From contig JBBECS010000028.1 of NCBI GenBank assembly GCA_040881685.1, positions 27,879 through 91,878 on the forward strand: a stretch of 64,000 nt of DNA, given 5' to 3'. This stretch comes from Acidimicrobiia bacterium (lineage in GTDB: Bacteria; Actinomycetota; Acidimicrobiia; IMCC26256; PALSA-555). Shown in pieces: positions 58,706 to 64,000 of this stretch. A model generated the notes under the pieces. It searched no databases and was not told where the DNA came from. It saw only the letters and a program-made list of their open reading frames with translations. The position numbers were made by a program, and so were the translations under genes. Within the stretch, counting starts at the first letter, position 1, and each line of letters starts with the position of its first letter.

Positions 58706-60765
58706 ACTCGGCTCTGGGTTCGTGCAATCGCGAGCTCGCGCAGCCGCGCGTGGGTGTCGAGCCCTTCGAGGTTCTCGACCTTGTGCCATGAGCCGTCAGC
58801 GCCGAGCTCCCATGCGAGGACATCGTCGGCGAGGTCCACGGTAAGGATCTCAGCGAGGCGCGCTTTCAGGTCGGGCGCGGTGACGGGAACCAGAGCCTCC
58901 ACACGACGGTCGAGGTTGCGCGGCATCCAGTCGGCTGAACCGATCAGGTATTCGGCTGCCATCGGGTCGGCGCCGAACCGGTAGATCCGCGAGTGCTCGA
59001 GATAACGCCCGACGATCGAGCGGACGCGGATGCGCTCCGAGAGGCCCGGTACCTGTGGACGCAAGCAGCAGATCCCGCGCACGACGAGATCGATCTCGGC
59101 TCCGGCGTTCGACGCGTCATAGAGAGCGTCGATCAATGCGGGGTCAACGAGGCTGTTCATCTTCAGGACGATGCGGCCGTCACTACCTTTGGCTCCTTCG
59201 GCGCGAATACGGTCTTGGAGCTCCTCACGCATGCTCTCGGGCGCGACGACGAGCCGTCGATATCGGCGTGGGCGGCTGTACCCCGTGAGGTGATTGAACA
59301 GCTCGGTGAGATCGTCGCCGAGCTCTTCGTCGGCGGACAGCAGCCCGACGTCTTCGTAGAGCGCGGCCGTCTGCGCGTTGTAGTTGCCCGTACCCACGTG
59401 GCAATACCGGCGAATTCGATCCTCCTCTTGGCGCACGATCAGGAGGATCTTGGCGTGCGTCTTGAGGCCGACGAGTCCATACACGACGTGCACGCCCGCC
59501 TCTTCGAGCGCGTGCGCCCGGTTGATGTTGGCCTGCTCGTCGAACCGGGCCTTGAGCTCCACGAGGGCGACGACCTGCTTGCCCTCGCGCGCGGCGTCGA
59601 CGAGCGAGCGCACGATCTCGCTCTCGTCTCCGGCCGTTCGGTAGATCGTCTGTTTGATCGCGAGCACGTGCGGGTCGGCCGCAGCCTGGCGGACGAATGC
59701 CTCGACGGAGGTGGCGAACGAGTCATAGGGATGGTGCACGAGCACGTCGCCACCGCGAAGGACCCGGAAGAGGTCGACCGGTTGGTCCTCGGTCGCCGCG
59801 AGCCGGACGTCGGTGCGCGGAGTCCACGGTTCGTCCTTGAGCTCGGGACGATCGAGTGCGTACACGTCCCAGAGACCGGAGAGGTCGAGCGGCCCGTCGA
59901 CGGTCACGACCGCAGTCGCAGGGAGCTCGAGCTCGCGCAACAGCACGTCGAGGACCTCTTCGGTCATGGCCGTGTCGACCTCGAGTCGCACTGCTTCGCC
60001 GAACTTTCGGCGACGGTGCAGCACGCTCTCGATCGCCTCGAGGAGGTCTTCGTCCTCGTCGGCGAGCTCGAAGTCGGCGTCTCGCGTGATGCGGAACGGA
60101 TGGTGGGCGACGATCGCCATGCCCGGGAACAATCGGTCGAGGTGGGCCGCGATCAGCTGCTCCAGAGCAATGAACCGCTCGTTGTCGGCCAACGCGACGA
60201 AGCGCGGCAACGTGGGCGGCACCTTGACGCGCGCGAACCGTGTCTCGCCTGTCGACGGGTCCTCGACCACGACCGCCAGGTTCAGCGAGAGATTCGAGAT
60301 GTAGGGGAACGGGTGCGCGGGATCGACGGCGAGCGGCGTCAGCACGGGATACACGCGCTCCTCGAACACCCGGGCGACCTCAGCGCGGTCGGCGTCGTCC
60401 AGCTCGTTCCACGCGGGAAAGCGGATCCCCGCGTCCTCGAGCTCCGGCGCGATCTCCTTGGTGAACACCGTCGACTGGCGCTCCACCAGCGAATGCACCT
60501 GGTCGCGAATCGCCCGAATAGCGGATGCCGGGTCGAGCCCATCGGCCGAGCGGCTTCGAAGGCCCGCCTCGGCCTGCGCCTGAAGACCCGACACCCGCAC
60601 CTGGAAGAACTCGTCGAGGTTCGACGCGAAGATCGCCAGGAACTTGGCCCGCTCCAGCAGGGGGCGCTCCTGATCCTCAGCGAGCGACAGCACGCGCGCG
60701 TTGAAGTCGAGCCACGACAGCTCGCGGTTCAAAAAGCGCGTCTCGTCGCTGCTCTCGGGCGGCAT
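58702..60765 (-). CDS. ppk: Polyphosphate kinase 1
   Basis: The 687-residue enzyme makes polyphosphate from ATP and can run in reverse. FLNRELSWLDFNARVL opens the N-domain, FASNLDEFFQVRV follows, and HPYDSFATSVEAFVRQAA marks the start of the catalytic half. The autophosphorylated histidine is in GLKTHAKILL. RYCHVGTGNYNAQTA and GICCLRPQVPGLSERIRV carry the second active-site parts. ATG 60765 (MPPESSDE) is chosen because TACGAT lies seven bases upstream; an ATG nine bases earlier would fall inside that box. A PHO box lies at 60817-60834. Confidence 0.95.
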   Translation of the reverse strand: MPPESSDETRFLNRELSWLDFNARVLSLAEDQERPLLERAKFLAIFASNLDEFFQVRVSGLQAQAEAGLRSRSADGLDPASAIRAIRDQVHSLVERQSTVFTKEIAPELEDAGIRFPAWNELDDADRAEVARVFEERVYPVLTPLAVDPAHPFPYISNLSLNLAVVVEDPSTGETRFARVKVPPTLPRFVALADNERFIALEQLIAAHLDRLFPGMAIVAHHPFRITRDADFELADEDEDLLEAIESVLHRRRKFGEAVRLEVDTAMTEEVLDVLLRELELPATAVVTVDGPLDLSGLWDVYALDRPELKDEPWTPRTDVRLAATEDQPVDLFRVLRGGDVLVHHPYDSFATSVEAFVRQAAADPHVLAIKQTIYRTAGDESEIVRSLVDAAREGKQVVALVELKARFDEQANINRAHALEEAGVHVVYGLVGLKTHAKILLIVRQEEDRIRRYCHVGTGNYNAQTAALYEDVGLLSADEELGDDLTELFNHLTGYSRPRRYRRLVVAPESMREELQDRIRAEGAKGSDGRIVLKMNSLVDPALIDALYDASNAGAEIDLVVRGICCLRPQVPGLSERIRVRSIVGRYLEHSRIYRFGADPMAAEYLIGSADWMPRNLDRRVEALVPVTAPDLKARLAEILTVDLADDVLAWELGADGSWHKVENLEGLDTHARLRELAIARTQSRV

Positions 60766-60772
60766 TCGACTC

Positions 60773-60778
60773 ATCGTA
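60773..60778 (-). promoter_or_regulatory. -10 box, leaderless start of ppk
   Basis: TACGAT on the minus strand, seven bases before ATG 60765, with the PHO box 38 bases further upstream. The layout matches the pstB promoter. Confidence 0.55.
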
Positions 60779-60816
60779 CCGGCGAGTGTCCGAGTCCGTC
60801 CCGGGCGAATCCACGA

Positions 60817-60834
60817 GGTGAACGGCAGGTGAAC
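60817..60834 (-). promoter_or_regulatory. PHO box between ppk and the MFS gene
   Basis: On the minus strand GTTCACCTGCCGTTCACC shows two perfect GTTCACC units with 11-bp period. It lies in the 110-base gap between divergent ppk and the transporter at 60876 and could control both. Confidence 0.82.
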
Positions 60835-60875
60835 AGGCCGCCGGTCTCCGACGCCCGGACTACTTTCGACCTCGA

Positions 60876-62261
60876 ATGACCACCGGCCCTCGCCTCCCGA
60901 CGGACAAGCGCTTCGCGCCGCCGACCCCGTTCGCGCGGCTGATGTGGACGCACGCGGCCAGTGCGGCGGCCGATGCCTGCATCGCGGCATCGCTCGCCGG
61001 GTCACTGTTCTTCGCCTCGCCCGCGAGCTCTTCGCGGGAGAAGCTGCTGCTCTACCTCGTCATCTCTTTCGCGCCGTTCGCCATCATCTGGCCGCTCCTC
61101 GGACCCGCGCTGGATCGAACGAGTGGAGGGCGCCGACTTGTCGTGACCCTGTCCTTGGTCGGCCGGGCGATTCTGTGTGTGTTCATGTCTCGCTACATCA
61201 CCAAGGACACGTCCGAAGGCTTGTTGATGTACCCCCTTGCCTTCGGTGTTTTGGTGCTGCAGAAGAGCTATTCGGTCGCCAAGAGCTCCTTGCTCCCGGC
61301 GGTCATCGATGACGAGGCCGAACTCGTGCGCGCAAACTCGCGATTGGCACTCGTGAGTGTTGTCGCGAGCTTCGCGGGCGCGGCGCCGGCGGCCCTCCTT
61401 CAAGTCGTTGCCGACGCCGACTGGTCACTCGTGTTGGCGGCCTTCGTCTTCACCACGGCAGCGATGTTGTCCCTACAGATCCCCAGAGTCGCACCATCGC
61501 TGCGTTCCAAGGAAGAGATCGACCTCGAGCAGGAAGAGATGCACCTGCCGAGCGTCCTCCTCTCCGGAAGTGCGATGGGCGTGTTGCGCGGTGCGGTTGG
61601 GTTCCTCGCGTTCTTCAGCGCGTTCGCCCTGAAGAAGGACATCGTGGGACTCGGATTCGTCGGCGGGCTGGCCATCGGGGGGGCGTTCGTAGGCAACTTG
61701 TGTGCCCCGATGCTGCGCGAACGTGTGCGCGAAGAGGTGTTGCTCGCGTCAGCTCTGGTGACCGCGGCGGTTCTCGTTCTGCTTGGAGCGCTGGTGGGTG
61801 GTGTGGCGGGCTTCGCGCTCTCTGGTCTGGCAATCGGCGTCGGGGCCGCGTCGGGCAAGCTCGGGTTCGACAGCTTGCTCCAGCGAGATGCACCCGACGC
61901 GATCCGTGGTCGTGCCTTCGCGCGTTTCGAGACGCGCTTCCAAGCGATGTGGGTCGTCGGAGCTCTCTTGGGGCTCATTCCGTTGGATCACCAGCTTGGC
62001 CTGTTCGTGCTCGCCGGCGTGCTCGTGTTCGTCGCCCTGTCGTACGTCGCCGGGCTGAGAGCAGCGCGCGGTCGCGTCTACCGCACGACGATTCGACCGA
62101 AGGTGGTCGATGACCTCTTCGGTCGAGCCAAGACGGAAGTGACGGGTTGGAGCCAGCGCACGAGGAGCCGCCGGCGAGAAAACGCAGCGACGAAGCGTGC
62201 CGGGCGACGCAGCACGCCCGACGAGAATCCCGATCAGCCGTCGTCTCGACCACGCCGCTGA
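60876..62261 (+). CDS. MFS-type transporter
   Basis: The 461-residue protein has about 11-12 hydrophobic spans in two halves. A loop (LRSKEEIDLEQEEMHLPS) in the middle and a hydrophilic basic tail of about 60 residues (RTRSRRRENAATKRAGRRS) complete it. WPLLGPALDRTSGGRRLVV resembles the MFS loop 2-3 motif GxxxDrxGrr. Substrate specificity is not visible. It starts at ATG 60876, nine bases after a TACTTT box (60861-60866). It shares its upstream region with ppk, including the PHO box, so phosphate-dependent expression is possible. Confidence 0.8.
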   Translation: MTTGPRLPTDKRFAPPTPFARLMWTHAASAAADACIAASLAGSLFFASPASSSREKLLLYLVISFAPFAIIWPLLGPALDRTSGGRRLVVTLSLVGRAILCVFMSRYITKDTSEGLLMYPLAFGVLVLQKSYSVAKSSLLPAVIDDEAELVRANSRLALVSVVASFAGAAPAALLQVVADADWSLVLAAFVFTTAAMLSLQIPRVAPSLRSKEEIDLEQEEMHLPSVLLSGSAMGVLRGAVGFLAFFSAFALKKDIVGLGFVGGLAIGGAFVGNLCAPMLRERVREEVLLASALVTAAVLVLLGALVGGVAGFALSGLAIGVGAASGKLGFDSLLQRDAPDAIRGRAFARFETRFQAMWVVGALLGLIPLDHQLGLFVLAGVLVFVALSYVAGLRAARGRVYRTTIRPKVVDDLFGRAKTEVTGWSQRTRSRRRENAATKRAGRRSTPDENPDQPSSRPRR

Positions 62262-62305
62262 AAGCGCGTGCCAGCCGAGGGCCGGCGCGCGAGCATGCTC
62301 GGGCC

Positions 62306-63520
62306 ATGGACGTGACCTTTCGATCGATCAGCGCCGAGGAACTGCCCGCGTTCGTGCGCGCCTCCTCGATCGGCTTTGGCGAGAACTCCGAGTGGTTCGA
62401 ACGCGAGAAGGAGTTCCACTCCATGGCGCTCGACCGCACGGTCGTGGGCTTCGAGGGTGATGTGATCGTTGCGACGAGTCGGAACTTCCCGTTCGACATC
62501 ACCCTCCCTGGAGGGGCGGCCTTGCACGCGGCAGGTGTCAGCGCGGTCACCGTGCTCCCGACTCACCGTCGCCGCGGCCTCCTGCGCGAGATGATGACGC
62601 GACTCTTCGACGATGCGACCATGCACGACGAGCCGCTGGCGATGCTCACCGCGAGCGAGGCCACGATCTATGGGCGCTTCGGCTTCGGTGTCTCGCACCG
62701 ATCCCTCGGCATCAGGATCGACAAGCGCGAGATGGTCTTCGCGCGACCGCGCCCCGCCGGTCGCATTCGACTGATCGACGAGGCCGAGGCAGGCAAGGTC
62801 GTGCCTGAGGTGTTCGAGCGCGTGCGCGTTTCGTATCCGGGCGCCGTGTCGCGCCCTCCCGAATGGTGGTGCCACTACTACGACCCGTCGTACGGAACCC
62901 GTTTCGACGCGGTGTTCGAGGCTCCATCTGGATCGATCGACGGATACGTGACGTACTCGATCAAGGACACGTGGGGCGCGAACGGCGCGGAACACGTGCT
63001 CACCGTGCGGGAGCTCGTGGGCTGCACCCACGAGGCCATCCACGCGCTCTGGCGTTACATCAGCGAGGTCGACCTCATCCGGACGATCACCGCTCGGGGT
63101 ATCGAGGCCGATACACCGCTGCCGTGGTTGCTCACGTCGATGCGCGCCATGCGCACCGAGGGGGTCTACGACTCGCTGTGGACGCGCCTGCTCGATGTGC
63201 CGGCCACATTGGGCGCGCGCACGTACGCCGCGTCCGGTCGACTCGTGCTCGGCATCGACGACCCGACGCGTCGCGGCGGCGCGGCCGACGGGACGTTCGC
63301 GCTCGACGGTGGGCCCGACGGTGCCGCGGTGGCACCCGTCGACGCGCCACCGGATCTCTCGTGTGGCATCGACGCGCTGTCCACCGCGTGGATGGGCGGT
63401 GTGCGCTGGTCCGATCTTGGCGCCGCCGGTTGGGTGGAAGAGCACACGCCAGGCGCGCTGGCGACGGCAGACGCGATGTTCGCGTCGACGCCGCTACCGA
63501 GCGCGTTCACCTGGTTCTAG
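62306..63520 (+). CDS. Eis-like GNAT N-acetyltransferase
   Basis: The 404-residue protein has the Eis layout: an N-terminal GNAT domain, a second GNAT-like domain and a C-terminal sterol-carrier-like domain. The acetyl-CoA loop is VLPTHRRRGLLREMM (residues about 87-101), followed by LTASEATIYGRFGFGVSHRS. The C-terminus ends with a free carboxylate Phe (FTWF), as in mycobacterial Eis, where the terminal carboxylate is catalytic. Such enzymes acetylate amines, including aminoglycosides, but the substrate here is unknown. ATG 62306 follows CATGCT by six bases, close to the leaderless pattern. Confidence 0.88.
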   Translation: MDVTFRSISAEELPAFVRASSIGFGENSEWFEREKEFHSMALDRTVVGFEGDVIVATSRNFPFDITLPGGAALHAAGVSAVTVLPTHRRRGLLREMMTRLFDDATMHDEPLAMLTASEATIYGRFGFGVSHRSLGIRIDKREMVFARPRPAGRIRLIDEAEAGKVVPEVFERVRVSYPGAVSRPPEWWCHYYDPSYGTRFDAVFEAPSGSIDGYVTYSIKDTWGANGAEHVLTVRELVGCTHEAIHALWRYISEVDLIRTITARGIEADTPLPWLLTSMRAMRTEGVYDSLWTRLLDVPATLGARTYAASGRLVLGIDDPTRRGGAADGTFALDGGPDGAAVAPVDAPPDLSCGIDALSTAWMGGVRWSDLGAAGWVEEHTPGALATADAMFASTPLPSAFTWF

Positions 63521-63534
63521 AGCGCCCCCAGTGG

Positions 63535-64000
63535 TCAGGTGAGGTCGAGGTCGATGCGCGCGAGCCACAGGCCCGGCGCGTCGAACTCGTTCGGCGTGGG
63601 TGCCATCTCGGGCCGCTCCCACAGCCGGTGGAGCGCGTCCAGTCCGGCGCGCTCGATCACACCGGCACAGAACGCGGCGCCGCGCTCATAGTCTTCGCGC
63701 CCGGTCGCGAGACCGAGCAGGCCTTCCACGAACCGCTCGGCTTCGCCCCGCTCGAGTCGGTGGCGAGCCATCGCTTCGTGGATGCGATCGAACGACGGGA
63801 TCATCCCGTTTCCCACCTGTTCCAGCACGACGTCGGCGTAGCCGTCGAGGACCGCGTGCAACACGCGGGCGCGCTGGAGGATCTCGCCTTGGCGCTCGGA
63901 GCGCATCGCGCCGAGCAGCTCATCGGGGTGCTCGGTGAGCGCTTGGAGTGACGACGGGTCCGACGGGTCGATGTCACCCAAGCGGATGCCGAGCGTGGTC
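63535..64000 (-). CDS. Zinc-dependent metalloprotease-like protein (DUF2342), C-terminal part
   Basis: The frame is open to the right edge, so only the last 155 residues of a longer protein are seen. LLGAMRSERQGEILQRARVL, then a helix with YADVVLEQVGNGMIPSFDRI, LLGLATGREDYERGAAFC and LHRLWERPEMAPTPNEF match the C-terminal half of the actinobacterial DUF2342 family. That family is annotated as zincin-like metalloproteases and includes members linked to coenzyme F420 loci. In the full-length family the zinc-site HExxH lies just before this part; here the segment reads LHAVLDGYADVV, so the motif may be degenerate. Function is uncertain. Confidence 0.75.
   Translation of the reverse strand, partial: TTLGIRLGDIDPSDPSSLQALTEHPDELLGAMRSERQGEILQRARVLHAVLDGYADVVLEQVGNGMIPSFDRIHEAMARHRLERGEAERFVEGLLGLATGREDYERGAAFCAGVIERAGLDALHRLWERPEMAPTPNEFDAPGLWLARIDLDLT

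Overview
The window is a 64 kb stretch of a high-GC actinobacterial chromosome, most likely from the class Acidimicrobiia or a close relative. Two WhiB-type regulators, a SenX3/RegX3-type phosphate pair, actinobacterial PHO boxes, F420/flavin-type LLM oxidoreductases, a DUF2342 zincin-like protein and frequent GTG/TTG starts all point that way. The exact lineage is inference. No rRNA, tRNA, CRISPR array, integrase or transposase was recognised. Long antisense reading frames are abundant because of the base composition and were ignored.

Layout. (1) 1-19.0 kb is a catabolic region. One minus-strand operon (6800 to 1394) carries a NIPSNAP-like protein, two overlapping family III CoA-transferases, an acyl-CoA ligase and a mycothiol-isomerase-like protein. 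A second (13409 to 8289) carries a secreted lipase, an SDR, an LLM oxidoreductase, an alpha/beta hydrolase and a binding protein without a signal peptide. An amidohydrolase, a VOC protein, an aldehyde dehydrogenase and a second LLM enzyme surround them. The substrate cannot be named from the sequence. (2) 19.0-25.7 kb is housekeeping: xseA-xseB, a xylulokinase-like kinase, and a cystathionine beta-synthase/gamma-synthase pair. (3) 25.7-29.5 kb holds a small membrane protein, a two-part methyltransferase and a membrane sulfatase-like enzyme. (4) 29.5-32.9 kb is succinate dehydrogenase with a five-helix cytochrome b. (5) 33.0-38.5 kb is an AAA+ ATPase and a VWA protein separated by about 2 kb that contains a DUF559 nuclease-like gene bracketed by inverted palindromes. 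(6) 39.1-46.1 kb is regulatory and envelope stress: whiB, ftcD, an LLM enzyme, tatA, an ECF sigma/anti-sigma/RseB-like operon, a second whiB and htrA. (7) 46.1-47.8 kb is an arsR-aquaglyceroporin-arsC arsenic operon with a clear AT-rich operator. (8) 48.3-60.8 kb is a phosphate regulon: pstS-pstC-pstA, phoU, pstB, senX3-regX3, and a five-gene overlapping operon ppk/CYTH-CHAD/NUDIX/SixA/PhnZ-like HD. (9) 60.9-64 kb holds an MFS transporter, an Eis-like acetyltransferase and part of a DUF2342 protein.

Regulation visible in the DNA. Three direct-repeat PHO boxes with 11-bp period lie before pstS, pstB and ppk, so RegX3 probably controls both phosphate uptake and the polyphosphate operon. Two identical ECF-type promoters (GGAACC-N17-CGTT) lie before the ECF sigma gene and before htrA, which predicts autoregulation and a direct target. 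Several genes have a TAnnnT -10 box six or seven bases before the start codon, so leaderless transcription looks common. A REP-like hairpin family with conserved flanks is scattered between genes.
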